A stretch of DNA of 54,191 nt, from NCBI GenBank assembly GCA_017537175.1, contig JAFYLH010000034.1, positions 1 to 54,191 of the forward strand. The letters run 5' to 3'. Position 1 is the first letter of the stretch. Every line of letters begins with the position of its first letter. The position numbers and the translations under genes were made by a program. This stretch comes from Clostridia bacterium (lineage in GTDB: Bacteria; Bacillota; Clostridia; Oscillospirales; CAG-272). Shown piece by piece: positions 33,942-42,720 of the stretch. The notes beneath the pieces are model-generated. The model was not told the DNA's origin. It worked only from the letters and a program-made list of their open reading frames with translations, and searched no databases.

Positions 33942-34445
33942 ATGCAGTCGGCACTCGGCACCGCAGCCAACCTTGAAAGAACAGACCCCGCGCCAAGACA
34001 GACCACCAAGGTCTGCTTTGTCTGTACGGGCAACACCTGCCGCAGTCCTATGGCGGCGGCTGTATACAATCATCTGAACCGAGGAAGCGACCGCTATGCC
34101 GTATCTATGGGGCTCTATGCCCACGAGGGTATGCCGATAAGTCAAAATGCCGTAAAGGCTCTTGAGTCACAGGGTATAATATCGGACAGGGACAACCCCT
34201 ATGCCGAGCATACCGCAAGAGCCACTACCCTCAAGGCTCTGTCAGACTGTGACTGTATTATCGGTATTACCGATTCTCACACCCTTGAGCTTATTGCAAG
34301 ATACCCCGGGCTTGTGTCAAAAATATACTCTATGCCCTGCCCCATATCAGACCCCTGGGGCGGAGATCTTGAGATATACAAAAGCTGTCTTGACGACATA
34401 AGTGCAGGCATAAAGGAGTTTTTTAATATTGACGATCAGCATTAA
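33942..34445 (+). CDS. Low-molecular-weight protein phosphatase
   Basis: 167 residues. The P-loop VCFVCTGNTCRSPMAA (C-x5-R, near residues 24-39) and the general acid Asp in PISDPWGG near the C-terminus are intact. Thr in the loop (CTGNTCRS) is typical of the YwlE-like group that includes protein arginine phosphatases, so substrate may be phosphotyrosine or phosphoarginine. The ATG is one base after the stop of the deaminase gene. The first ~20 residues (to RQTTK) are an unusual extension, and no ribosome site is seen; the true start could be a little downstream. Overlaps rimI by 17 bases. Confidence 0.85.
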   Translation: MQSALGTAANLERTDPAPRQTTKVCFVCTGNTCRSPMAAAVYNHLNRGSDRYAVSMGLYAHEGMPISQNAVKALESQGIISDRDNPYAEHTARATTLKALSDCDCIIGITDSHTLELIARYPGLVSKIYSMPCPISDPWGGDLEIYKSCLDDISAGIKEFFNIDDQH

Positions 34446-34890
34446 CGAAATGACGGGGGATACTGCCCGTCTTGTGGCAGGGCTGGAAGCAAAATGCTTT
34501 TCTGACCCCTGGCCGTATGAGTCATTTATCAATACCCTTGCAAACGAACACGCACAGTATTATACCATCCACCGGGATTATGCTTTTGTAGGCTATATCG
34601 GTATGTACAACCTTATAGACGAGGTATCTATCATAAATGTTGCCATTGAACCCGCCTACAGAGGAACGGGCTACGGCAGGATGCTTATGGAGCGCGCCGA
34701 GGATTTTGCAAAGAACCACGGCTGTCCTATGATAACCCTTGAGGTCAGAGAGTCAAACACCCCCGCCCGCAGACTTTACGAAGTCTGCGGATACCAAGCC
34801 TACGCAGTACAAAAGAATTATTATACAAATCCAAAAGAGGATGCTGTGCTTTACCGCAAAGCGGTAAACCGGTTAGGAATGAGGAATTAG
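34429..34890 (+). CDS. rimI: Ribosomal-protein-alanine N-acetyltransferase
   Basis: GNAT acetyltransferase that acetylates the N-terminus of S18 (or other proteins) with acetyl-CoA. 153 residues. Acetyl-CoA loop YRGTGYGRML (near residues 81-90), strand MITLEVRESNTPARRLY and YEVCGY are characteristic. The start is taken as TTG at 34429, ten bases after aaggag; ATG at 34450 is the alternative. Overlaps the phosphatase gene by 17 bases. It normally neighbours tsaB and tsaD; here tsaB is missing from the window and a repeat separates it from tsaD. Confidence 0.86.
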   Translation: MTISINEMTGDTARLVAGLEAKCFSDPWPYESFINTLANEHAQYYTIHRDYAFVGYIGMYNLIDEVSIINVAIEPAYRGTGYGRMLMERAEDFAKNHGCPMITLEVRESNTPARRLYEVCGYQAYAVQKNYYTNPKEDAVLYRKAVNRLGMRN

Positions 34891-35099
34891 GAGTTAGGAG
34901 TTCAGGAGGATTTTCGACATAAAGTCGAAAATCTTCAGATCAGTTATATTATCATATTTTGATGTTATGGCTTCCCGTATTAGAAAATATGTAATTCAAA
35001 ATATATATGATTATTTTGATGAAAACTGTTTGCAGTTTTCCACCTTAACTCCTAACTCCTCACTCCTAACTACCAATCGCTAACCTTAAATTCTAATTA
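34873..35099. repeat. Structured inverted-repeat element, copy 2
   Basis: Same order as 27136-27342: ttaggaatgaggaattagga at one end, taactcctaactcctcactc near the other, with hairpins gattttcgacataaagtcga continuing to aaatc, catatttt...aaaatatg and gaaaactgtttgcagttttc. The left end overlaps the last codons and stop of rimI, so the end of rimI is encoded by the element. Confidence 0.75.
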
Positions 35100-35134
35100 G
35101 TACAAAATATTTCTGTATATAGAAAGTATATTTT

Positions 35135-36148
35135 ATGTTAGTCTTAGCTTTCGAGTCCTCCTGTGACGAGACCGCCTGTGCGGTCATATCTATCGACAAA
35201 GACCATCGCAGGATACTTTCCAACATCGTTGCCTCACAGATCTCGGTGCACGCTCTCTATGGCGGAGTTGTACCTGAGATCGCCAGCCGTGCCCACGTTG
35301 AGGCAATATCAAATATCACATATGAGGCACTTGACAAGGCGGGAGTGACCCTCTCCGACATAGAGCTTATCGGTGTTACCAACACCCCCGGTCTTATCGG
35401 TGCGCTGCTTGTTGCAGTCAACTTTGCCAAGGCTCTTGCCCTTGCCAACAATATACCTCTTGTGGCGGTCAACCACATAAAGGGACACGTTGCGGCAAAC
35501 TATTTTGAATATTCCGAGCTTGAGCCGCCCTTTACCGCACTTGTGGCTTCGGGAGGACATACCTCTATCATAAGTGTGGACAGCTACACCGACTACAACA
35601 CCATAGGGCGCACACGCGATGATGCCATCGGTGAGGCCTTTGACAAGGTGGGCAGAGTTATGGGGCTTCCCTATCCCGGCGGTAAGGAGATGGACAGGCT
35701 TGCTTCTATAGGCAACCCCGACTATGCCAAGTTCCCCTCGGGGGCTATCCACGACGATACCCTTGATTTCTCCTTCAGCGGTTTAAAGACCCATATAGTC
35801 AACCACCTCAACACCCTTACACAAAAGGGCGAGGAGATACCAAAGGAGGATATCGCAGCGGCATTTACCAAGACGGTGTGCGACTCTGTTATAACAAAGC
35901 TTGATGCCGCCCTTAAGCAGACAGGACACAAAAAACTGGTCGTTGCAGGCGGTGTGTCGGCAAACTCACACCTCAGAGAAGCTCTTAAGAGATACTGTAA
36001 GAACCATCATAAGGAGCTTTATATCCCTTCTCTTTCCCTCTGCGGTGACAACGGTGCAATGATAGCGGCGCAGGCATACTACGAATACATCAACGGTCAG
36101 GTTGACGGTACAGACTTAAACGCTTACGCGACGAAGAGGAATTTATAA
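35135..36148 (+). CDS. tsaD: tRNA N6-threonylcarbamoyladenosine transferase subunit TsaD
   Basis: Forms t6A37 in ANN-decoding tRNAs with TsaB/TsaC/TsaE. 337 residues, standard. FESSCDETACAVI at the N-terminus, the metal site HIKGH (near residue 111-115), ASGGHTSI and the C-terminal GGVSANSHLREAL / CGDNGAMIA are all present. A weak gaaag site precedes the ATG. Separated from rimI by a repeat element rather than a normal gap. Confidence 0.95.
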   Translation: MLVLAFESSCDETACAVISIDKDHRRILSNIVASQISVHALYGGVVPEIASRAHVEAISNITYEALDKAGVTLSDIELIGVTNTPGLIGALLVAVNFAKALALANNIPLVAVNHIKGHVAANYFEYSELEPPFTALVASGGHTSIISVDSYTDYNTIGRTRDDAIGEAFDKVGRVMGLPYPGGKEMDRLASIGNPDYAKFPSGAIHDDTLDFSFSGLKTHIVNHLNTLTQKGEEIPKEDIAAAFTKTVCDSVITKLDAALKQTGHKKLVVAGGVSANSHLREALKRYCKNHHKELYIPSLSLCGDNGAMIAAQAYYEYINGQVDGTDLNAYATKRNL

Positions 36149-36255
36149 TTCGCAATTCTCAATTCTTAATTCTCAATTTATGGTCGATTTTTGTCCAAAG
36201 GATAAAAATATTCCTTCTGATTATTAACTGAGAATTGCTAATTGAGAATTGAAAA
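36149..36255. repeat. Inverted-repeat element with AATTCTCAATT ends
   Basis: Left caattctcaattcttaattc, right gagaattgctaattgagaat, with an internal imperfect hairpin gatttttgtccaaaggataa. Directly after the tsaD stop. Confidence 0.6.
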
Positions 36256-36304
36256 AATTATTGTTAAATACCTAAAATTTCACATCACACTTTATTCAAT
36301 AATT

Positions 36305-36420
36305 TTTTCCACACCCCTGTTGAAATGATGGAAAAGTAGGGCTTTAAGGTGGTAATTCGGCATTATTCAAGGCTTTTTACCAATTTTAGGTGTGGAAAAC
36401 CCTGTTGAAACTGTGGAAAA
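36305..36420. promoter_or_regulatory. Cluster of DnaA-box-like TGTGGAAAA sites
   Basis: Three copies of TGTGGAAAA: inverted at 36305-36313 (TTTTCCACA), direct at 36391-36399 and 36412-36420. A weaker tgatggaaa is at 36326-36334. Each is next to CCTGTTGAAA. The spacing and context recall oriC/dnaA-region sequences of Firmicutes. The rest of the 411-base gap before the dehydrogenase gene (36421-36559) shows no gene; a GC-rich ggcgggtcgcccgg palindrome lies near 36445. Confidence 0.5.
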
Positions 36421-36559
36421 AGAAAATTAACATATTAAAATAGGGCGGGTCGCCCGGGTAAAAAACGCAGGTTGGTACACCCCATCAAATAACAGGACAC
36501 AGCCTGCTTATCAATTCGTTTATAAATAATATTTCACTATAAATTTGGAGGACACTACA

Positions 36560-37729
36560 ATGGCAAATTACGAAAGTGTAATTAAGGAAGCTTCAGCTAA
36601 GTTTGAAGCACTTTTACAGGAGCAGCTTGAAAGAGTTGAGCGCATCAACGCAGCAGGCGAGGCTCTTGACTATTCCAAGCTTGACAAGATCATCATCGGT
36701 ATCTGCGGCGGCGACGGCATAGGCCCCATCATCACCAAGGCATCCGAGGATGTGCTCCGCTATCTTCTCGCAGAGGATGTTGCGGCAGGCAAAATTGAAT
36801 TTAAGGAGATCGACGGTCTCACCATCGAAAACCGTGCGGCACATATGCAGGCTATCCCCGATGATGTTATGGAGGAGCTTAAGGCTTGCCACGTTATCTT
36901 AAAGGGTCCCACAACTACTCCCCGTCAGGGTGACGAGTGGCCCAACATCGAGTCTGCAAATGTTGCAATGCGTAAGGCTCTTGACCTCTTTGCAAATGTA
37001 AGACCCGTTAAGGTTCCCGAACAGGGTATCGACTGGACCTTCTTCCGTGAGAACACCGAGGGTAGCTATGCAGTAGGCTCTAAGGGTGTAAATGTAACAG
37101 ACGACCTTGCGGTTGACTTCTGTATGACCACATCCGAGGGCTGTGACAGAATAGCAAAGCTCGCCTTTGAGTACGCAAAGAACAACAACAAGGGTAAGGT
37201 ATCCATCGTTACCAAGGCTAACATCATCAAGACCACCGACGGTAAGTTCCTTAACCGTTGCTATGATATTGCAAAGCAGTATCCCGACATCGAGTGCGAC
37301 GACTGGTTCGTTGACATTATGACCGCAAAGCTGGTTGACCAGAAGCGCCGCCGTGACTTTAAGGTTATCGTGCTTCCCAACCTCTACGGCGACATCATCA
37401 CCGACGAGGCCGCTGAGTTCCAGGGCGGTGTTGGTACCGCAGGCTCTGCAAACATCGGTAAGAGATATGCTATGTTCGAGGCTATCCACGGCTCTGCTCC
37501 CCGTATGATCAAGGAAGGCAGAGGCAAGTATGCTGACCCCTGCTCTATGCTCAGAGCAACAGTTCTTCTTCTCTCCCATATCGGCAAGCAGGCTGAGGCA
37601 GATAAGCTTGAAAAGGCTCTTGACTTCTGTATGCTTGAGGACAAGAAGCTTACCATCACAGGCCGTGACACAGGCTGTACCTGCGACGAGTTTGTACAGT
37701 ACGTTATGGATACAATTACAAATATGTAA
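36560..37729 (+). CDS. Isocitrate/isopropylmalate dehydrogenase family protein
   Basis: 389 residues from ATG 36560 with ggagga seven bases before. Beta-decarboxylating dehydrogenases oxidise isocitrate or 3-isopropylmalate with NAD(P). Visible motifs: GGDGIGP near the start of the fold, FFRENTEGSYAVG (substrate Ser/Glu region), KANIIKTTDG, and the metal-binding block NLYGDIITDEAAEFQGG. The nucleotide loop (AMFEAIHGSAPRM) lacks Lys/Tyr residues typical of NADP-isocitrate enzymes, which favours NAD use. No leu or citrate genes adjoin, so isocitrate dehydrogenase for glutamate synthesis is most likely. An N-terminal ~40-residue helix (EASAKFEALLQEQLERVER) is extra. Confidence 0.85.
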   Translation: MANYESVIKEASAKFEALLQEQLERVERINAAGEALDYSKLDKIIIGICGGDGIGPIITKASEDVLRYLLAEDVAAGKIEFKEIDGLTIENRAAHMQAIPDDVMEELKACHVILKGPTTTPRQGDEWPNIESANVAMRKALDLFANVRPVKVPEQGIDWTFFRENTEGSYAVGSKGVNVTDDLAVDFCMTTSEGCDRIAKLAFEYAKNNNKGKVSIVTKANIIKTTDGKFLNRCYDIAKQYPDIECDDWFVDIMTAKLVDQKRRRDFKVIVLPNLYGDIITDEAAEFQGGVGTAGSANIGKRYAMFEAIHGSAPRMIKEGRGKYADPCSMLRATVLLLSHIGKQAEADKLEKALDFCMLEDKKLTITGRDTGCTCDEFVQYVMDTITNM

Positions 37730-37751
37730 TTGTATCCAAATGCAAAATTCA

Positions 37752-37843
37752 GAATGCAGATCCATGACACCCCGTATCTTTGATACGGTTGGTGGAATTA
37801 TGCAAGGAGTTTGCGGAACGCAAACTGTCGCAATGCAGAATTA
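37752..37843. repeat. 92-bp mobile-type repeat, copy 1
   Basis: Begins gaatgcagatccatgacacc and ends caatgcagaatta. Differs from 43641-43732 at one base only. Contains hairpins ccgtatctttgatacgg and agtttgcggaacgcaaact. No coding potential. Lies between the dehydrogenase gene and rex; a further hairpin ttttccgttaaaacggaaaa follows at 37851-37870. Confidence 0.8.
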
Positions 37844-37898
37844 ATGATATTTTCCGTTAAAACGGAAAATTCCATTTAATTTATTTTAGAGGTTTATT

Positions 37899-38555
37899 AT
37901 GAATAAAACCAAGAACGATACCACCGTATCTGCGGCAGTCATAAAGCGACTGCCCAGATATTTCAGATATCTCAGGATGCTCTTAAACGAAAACAAGCTC
38001 CGTATATCCTCAAACGATCTTGCCGAGCTTATGGGTGTAACAGCCTCCCAGATCCGTCAGGACCTTAACTGCTTTGGCGGATTTGGTCAGCAGGGCTACG
38101 GCTATAACGTTACATATCTCTACGGCAAGATAAGCGAGATACTGGGTGTTCACGAGAACTATCAGGCAATCATCATCGGCGCAGGCAGACTGGGACAGGC
38201 TCTTGCGGCTTCCCCTGTTTTCACCAAGCGAGGTGTTGAGGTCTGCGCTCTCTTTGATGTTTCTGCAGATGTTATCGGCAAAGAGGTAGACGGCAGACCT
38301 GTGCTTGATATCTCTCAGATGAAGGAGTTTGTGAAGAACAACGCCATAGACATTGCCGTGCTTACCCTCCCCTATGAGTATGCCGAAAATGCGGTTGAGC
38401 TGATAAAGTCTCTGGGTATCAAGGGTATCTGGAACTTCACCAGCCACGATATGGACCATATCCCCGGTGTTACCGTACAGAACGTGCATATGGGCGACTC
38501 TCTTATGATGCTCTGCTACGATATCAGAAATCTGGATAACAACAATGAAGTATAA
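37899..38555 (+). CDS. rex: Redox-sensing transcriptional repressor Rex
   Basis: Dimeric repressor that senses the NADH/NAD ratio and controls fermentation genes. 218 residues. The N-terminal winged helix (RLPRYFRYLRMLL, SSNDLAELMGVTASQIRQDL) and the Rossmann domain (IIIGAGRLGQALA, near residue 90) are complete, as is the domain-swapped C-terminal helix. The C-terminus overlaps the DnaD gene start by 11 bases, so redox sensing and replication genes share a transcript. Confidence 0.94.
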   Translation: MNKTKNDTTVSAAVIKRLPRYFRYLRMLLNENKLRISSNDLAELMGVTASQIRQDLNCFGGFGQQGYGYNVTYLYGKISEILGVHENYQAIIIGAGRLGQALAASPVFTKRGVEVCALFDVSADVIGKEVDGRPVLDISQMKEFVKNNAIDIAVLTLPYEYAENAVELIKSLGIKGIWNFTSHDMDHIPGVTVQNVHMGDSLMMLCYDIRNLDNNNEV

Positions 38556-39453
38556 TATAAACTACCAAAACAGGGTCGTTTCTCTTCCCGGAGCTGCCCT
38601 TGACAGGCTTACCGATAACACCGTGGCTGAGCTCAAGGTGCTGTTGGCTGTCTGCTCGGGTGAGGAGGATATCTCTGCCGCCACAGGGCTTGACAGCGCA
38701 AGCATTGAGACCGCCCTTTCCTTCTGGAGAGGTGCAGGTATCATCACAGGCGAAACGGTGGAAAAGGAGCGCAAGGTCGCAAGACACGCAACCATACCCA
38801 GCTACACAGGCGAGGAGCTTAGCCGCATTATAGACGAAAACGGCCTTGCTATGATAATAGACGAGTGTCAGAGCCTTACAGGCAGGGTGTTCAATATCAC
38901 CGAGGTCAACCGCATAGCCGCGCTTAACAGCTATTTAGGCCTGTCGGGAGAATATATACTTCTGCTTTTCTCCTACTGTGCAGAGCACTCAAAGACCAAT
39001 CTCAAATATATCGAAAAAACAGCCTATGACCTCTATGACAGGGGCGTTGACTCTACTGAGGCATTGGAGGACTATATCCGCCGCGAGGAGGAAAAGCACG
39101 CGCTTGAAAACAAGCTGCGCAAGCTGTTCGGCTGGGGGGACAGAGCCCTTACACCTACCGAAAAGAAGCATATCTCCACCTGGTCGGATGAATATCATTA
39201 TTCCTACGATATAATCGAGGAGGCATATTATATTACCATAGAGAAGGCACAAAAGCTCTCTATCCAGTATCTTTCAAAGATCCTGTTCAACTGGAACAGC
39301 AACGATCTGAGGACCCTTGAGGACATTAAGGCAAGTATGGATGCATACGAAAGATCCAAAAAGGAGCAGCAGGATCAAAGCTCAAGCTTTGATGTGGACG
39401 AGTTCTTTGAGCTGGCATTAAAGCGCTCAAGGGACAAAATACTCAACAGTTAG
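38545..39453 (+). CDS. DnaD domain replication protein
   Basis: 302 residues. DnaD/DnaB-type proteins bridge DnaA or PriA and helicase loading in Firmicutes. An N-terminal winged-helix-like part (residues ~15-85) is followed by a DnaD domain (residues ~185-265; EKKHISTWSDEYHYSYDIIEEAY, YLSKILFNWNSNDLRT). The tail SSSFDVDEFFELALKRS is a conserved C-terminal motif, also found in the nearby DUF4373-like gene. It overlaps rex and precedes the loader ATPase by 11 bases, a classic pair. Confidence 0.88.
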   Translation: MKYNINYQNRVVSLPGAALDRLTDNTVAELKVLLAVCSGEEDISAATGLDSASIETALSFWRGAGIITGETVEKERKVARHATIPSYTGEELSRIIDENGLAMIIDECQSLTGRVFNITEVNRIAALNSYLGLSGEYILLLFSYCAEHSKTNLKYIEKTAYDLYDRGVDSTEALEDYIRREEEKHALENKLRKLFGWGDRALTPTEKKHISTWSDEYHYSYDIIEEAYYITIEKAQKLSIQYLSKILFNWNSNDLRTLEDIKASMDAYERSKKEQQDQSSSFDVDEFFELALKRSRDKILNS

Positions 39454-39464
39454 GAAGGCAGACT

Positions 39465-40439
39465 ATGGGTTATAACAAGAAGGCCTATATACAGACAAGA
39501 GAAATATTCAAGAACCGCGAGGAGCGCGCCCGTGAGGATGCCTTTATGCGCAAATGCGAGGTTGAGGCAGCTGTACCCGAGATAAGAGAGATAAACAAAT
39601 CTCTTGCTTCAGCAGGTGCTGAGATCGCCATAGAGCTTGCCCGCGGTAAGGAAAATATAGAACAGCGCATCAATGCCCTGCGTGACAAGAATCTTGCCTT
39701 ACAGGAAAGAAGAACCGCTCTGCTCACAGAAAACGGATATCCTGCCGACTATCTCAAGCCTAAGTTCAGGTGCGACAAGTGTCAGGACACAGGCTTTGTA
39801 GGTATCGATATGTGCGAGTGCTTTCACCGTGAGGTAATTGAAAACACCATCCGTAATTCAGGCATAGGTGCGTTAGTGGATAAGCAATCCTTTGAAAGCT
39901 TTGATCTTAAATATTATTCACAGGATGCCAGATGTCTTAATATGATGAAAAATGTCTATGAGACATTAAAGGAATATGCCGAGAAATTCACCCTTAACAG
40001 AAACTCTGTTTTAATGCTGGGTGCTACCGGACTTGGCAAGACCCATTTGTCCACGGCGATTGCAAAAACAGTCATAGAGCTTGGGTACGATGTGGTATAC
40101 GATACCACCCAGAACATCCTGGGCGACTTTGAATATGAGCGCTTTGGGCGAGGCTATAATACAGATACAGAGGAAAAGAAAACAGATAAGTATTTTGACT
40201 GTGATCTTCTTATAATGGATGACCTGGGTACAGAGTTGTCAAACAATTTTACTGTTTCCTGCCTCTATAATCTGATCAATACCCGTATCAACAAGCATCT
40301 GCCCACCATCATTAGCTCAAACCTCACCCACAAGGAATTAAAGGATCGTTACGAAGAACGCATCACCTCAAGACTGATGGGTGAATTTGTAATAATGCCC
40401 TTTGCAGGTACAGATATCAGACAGCAGAAAATGCAGTAA
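39465..40439 (+). CDS. DnaC/DnaI-like helicase loader ATPase
   Basis: 324 residues. An N-terminal helical part (to ~85) and a Cys cluster CDKCQDTGFVGIDMCEC (near 101-117, zinc) precede an AAA+ domain with Walker A GATGLGKTHLS (near 183-193), Walker B LLIMDDLG (near 247) and sensor 1 ISSNLTHKEL. This is the DnaI/DnaC type that loads the DnaB-type helicase. It directly follows the DnaD gene with an aggaagg site. Its stop is three bases from that of the convergent DUF4373-like gene. Confidence 0.9.
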   Translation: MGYNKKAYIQTREIFKNREERAREDAFMRKCEVEAAVPEIREINKSLASAGAEIAIELARGKENIEQRINALRDKNLALQERRTALLTENGYPADYLKPKFRCDKCQDTGFVGIDMCECFHREVIENTIRNSGIGALVDKQSFESFDLKYYSQDARCLNMMKNVYETLKEYAEKFTLNRNSVLMLGATGLGKTHLSTAIAKTVIELGYDVVYDTTQNILGDFEYERFGRGYNTDTEEKKTDKYFDCDLLIMDDLGTELSNNFTVSCLYNLINTRINKHLPTIISSNLTHKELKDRYEERITSRLMGEFVIMPFAGTDIRQQKMQ

Positions 40440-40441
40440 GG

Positions 40442-41293
40442 CTATGTAAGACAAGCCCTGATATCCTGTTTACAGGCAAATTCATAAAATTCATCAATAT
40501 CAAAGCTGCTTTCCCTCTTGGGGACGGCGGCTTTTGTGTTTGTCGTTGCTTTAGATGGATAAGAGCTGTAAATAGGAGCGATACTTTGGCGGCAGATGTC
40601 CTCCTCTGCCCAGCGGATAAGGGTGGCATAGTGTGACGGATAGCTTTTGCCCGTTGATGCCATATAGACGGACAAGCGGTCGATGGTGTTATCTATATCC
40701 GTATATTTAGACTTTAATGCCCCGTATTCCTCCTCTGTCAGAATAACGTTATTCATTTGTCCCTTGGGTGCGGGTGCCTCAAACACACTCTCTTTTTCTA
40801 TAGTTTTATTTTCTTTTCTTTTATTTTCTTTTATTTGTGTACTTTCTGCAACATTAACCCGGGTTTCTGTTACATTAACTTGGGTTTCTGTTACATTAAC
40901 CTTAGTTTCTGTAACATTAACTAAAACAAGACGTTGATCAAGCTGATCAATTTTACGTCGGGAAACCGCATAAAGATAATGCTCCTGTATCTCTTTTGAA
41001 GTAAGAATACCATAGTTATCATAAATCTCCCGCGAAAAAAGATCATACATAATAAGTGCTTCAACAACCTGATGAACCTTATCAGCTTCAATATGATTCT
41101 CATTGGAAAACAGGATTTCCTTCTTATTATCCCATTCAAGATAATAACCCTTACCACCGTATATACGCATTAAAAGCTTTATGTAAATATAAAAAGCTTC
41201 TATACCCTGTTCGGCTTCTGCCAGTGCAATTCTTTCATCATAACAGCAATATAACGGAAAATAATCAATATTTGTCTTTTTAGGTCTTGGCAT
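40442..41293 (-). CDS. DUF4373-like (Lin1244/Lin1753 type) protein, phage-replication-like
   Basis: 283 residues. The N-terminal ~100 residues (MPRPKKTNIDYFPL, QGIEAFYIYIKLLMRIYG) match the DUF4373 domain typical of phage and plasmid replication initiators. Residues ~125-150 hold three VNVTET repeats. The C-terminal part (TEEEYGALKSKYTDIDNTID and SHYATLIRWAEED) resembles phage replication proteins. It ends with SSFDIDEFYEFA, nearly the same motif as the neighbouring DnaD protein. No other phage gene is near. Probably an orphan or domesticated gene that uses the loader encoded next to it. No clear terminator separates it from the convergent gene. Confidence 0.75.
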   Translation of the reverse strand: MPRPKKTNIDYFPLYCCYDERIALAEAEQGIEAFYIYIKLLMRIYGGKGYYLEWDNKKEILFSNENHIEADKVHQVVEALIMYDLFSREIYDNYGILTSKEIQEHYLYAVSRRKIDQLDQRLVLVNVTETKVNVTETQVNVTETRVNVAESTQIKENKRKENKTIEKESVFEAPAPKGQMNNVILTEEEYGALKSKYTDIDNTIDRLSVYMASTGKSYPSHYATLIRWAEEDICRQSIAPIYSSYPSKATTNTKAAVPKRESSFDIDEFYEFACKQDIRACLT

Positions 41294-41503
41294 TTTTACC
41301 TCCGATATTTTTAGTTATATACATTATAGCAAAGCAAGACCGCCAATTTAAAGGGTACTGACCCATACAAATTTACCAAAAATGGGGCAAGTTGCCCCAC
41401 CCCAACTGCGATCTGAGGTTCAGAAATACTATTTATTCATCACACGCCACAACGCAATTTCCTATATATTAAAATCGAAATTCTTCTTTTGCAAATAAAA
41501 ATA

Positions 41504-41532
41504 TTGCATTTTGACCCATAATATGCTACAAT
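41504..41532 (+). promoter_or_regulatory. Promoter of the zinc-ribbon repeat gene
   Basis: TTGCAT (41504-41509), 17 bases, TACAAT (41527-41532). The rest of the 301-base gap 41294-41594 shows only the palindrome ggggcaagttgcccc at 41384-41398, the exact reverse complement of the one at 95-109. Confidence 0.65.
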
Positions 41533-41594
41533 ATCATATGTATAAACAGATATGACCCCATGGAATTTTATCAATAAAATATGGAGGTAATCCA

Positions 41595-42692
41595 ATGACA
41601 TCTAACGAAAACAATGAGCTGGAAGAGATAGCCGGTATAATCCGACTTATTTCTGCAGAAGAAAAAAAGATAAGCGAGGCATGTGAAAAAATAGGTGAGA
41701 TTTATGTTACAAAATACGGTGAAGATGCTGACCCCGAGCTTTATGAGGATGTAAAGGCCGTGCTTGATGCAAGAGCGCAGATAGAGGAATATCACAAGCA
41801 GATCCTTGCAGTGAAGGTAAGCCCTGTCTGTGAAGCTGTCCCCGAGGAGGAAGAACCTACCGTAGAGGAGGCTGATAGCACGGCAACAGAGGAAGCTGTC
41901 GAGGAAAGTGAGCCTGTAGAGGCGGATATCATCCACCCGTCTGAAAACGAGCCCGAGCCTGTGGCTGAATCTGCGGCAATTGCTGTAGTTGAGCCTGTTA
42001 CGGTTCCCGTGGTTGAGCCTATAGATGTTCCTACAGTTGAGCCTGTTACGGTCCCCGAGGTTGAGCCTATTGATGTTCCTGTGGTAGAGCCTGTGTCCAT
42101 ATATTCAGAGCCTGCAGATACTGTCTTAACATGCAGTAACTGCGGTTATACATTAAAAGAGGGTACACGCTTCTGTACCCAGTGCGGTACTCCCGTAGTT
42201 AAACCCCAGCCTGTGGTTGAAACCGAGCCTGTGGTTGAACCCGAGCCCGTGATTGAGCCCGAGCCTATGGTTGAGCCTGAGCCTATGGTTGAGCCCGAGC
42301 CTGTGGTTGAACCCGAGCCCGTGATTGAGCCCGAACCCGTGGTTGAAGCTGTTGTAAAATGCATTAACTGCGGTAATGCAATAAAAGAAGGTATGCGCTT
42401 CTGTACCCAGTGCGGTACCCCTGTAGTTAAACCCGAGCCTGTGGTTGAGCCCGAGCCTGTGGTTGAGCCCGAGCCTGTGGTTGAAACCGTTATAAAATGC
42501 GTTAACTGCGGTAATATAATTCAGGACGGTATGCGCTTCTGTACCGAATGCGGTACTCCCGTAGCTATGTCTGACCCGAAACCCGATCCTGTAGTTGTCC
42601 GGCCCCCTCAGAACATATGTCCCGCCTGCAAGGCTAAAATTAACAAACCGAGTCAGATGTTCTGCACAGAGTGCGGATTTAAATTAAAATAA
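41595..42692 (+). CDS. Zinc-ribbon protein with Pro-Glu-Val repeats
   Basis: 365 residues. A helical N-terminus (~1-70) is followed by acidic repeats of [16 protein letters not shown] type. Four zinc ribbons follow: [57 protein letters not shown] and a last [20 protein letters not shown], with PEPVVE linkers. No membrane segment. The alternation suggests a rod of zinc knuckles on stiff Pro-rich spacers; partners unknown. Residues 108-115 (VEADIIHP, 41916-41939) are encoded by a copy of the GTAGGGGCGGATA palindromic repeat, in the same frame as the copy in dnaX. Good ggagg site before ATG. Confidence 0.8.
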   Translation: MTSNENNELEEIAGIIRLISAEEKKISEACEKIGEIYVTKYGEDADPELYEDVKAVLDARAQIEEYHKQILAVKVSPVCEAVPEEEEPTVEEADSTATEEAVEESEPVEADIIHPSENEPEPVAESAAIAVVEPVTVPVVEPIDVPTVEPVTVPEVEPIDVPVVEPVSIYSEPADTVLTCSNCGYTLKEGTRFCTQCGTPVVKPQPVVETEPVVEPEPVIEPEPMVEPEPMVEPEPVVEPEPVIEPEPVVEAVVKCINCGNAIKEGMRFCTQCGTPVVKPEPVVEPEPVVEPEPVVETVIKCVNCGNIIQDGMRFCTECGTPVAMSDPKPDPVVVRPPQNICPACKAKINKPSQMFCTECGFKLK

Positions 42693-42720
42693 TAATATTG
42701 AGATATATAAGGAGATCAAA

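Noticed and set aside
36421..36559. T-box or riboswitch leader before the dehydrogenase gene
   Set aside because: No T-box core (tggNaccgcg) or known aptamer was seen, and no terminator hairpin with T-run lies before the ATG.
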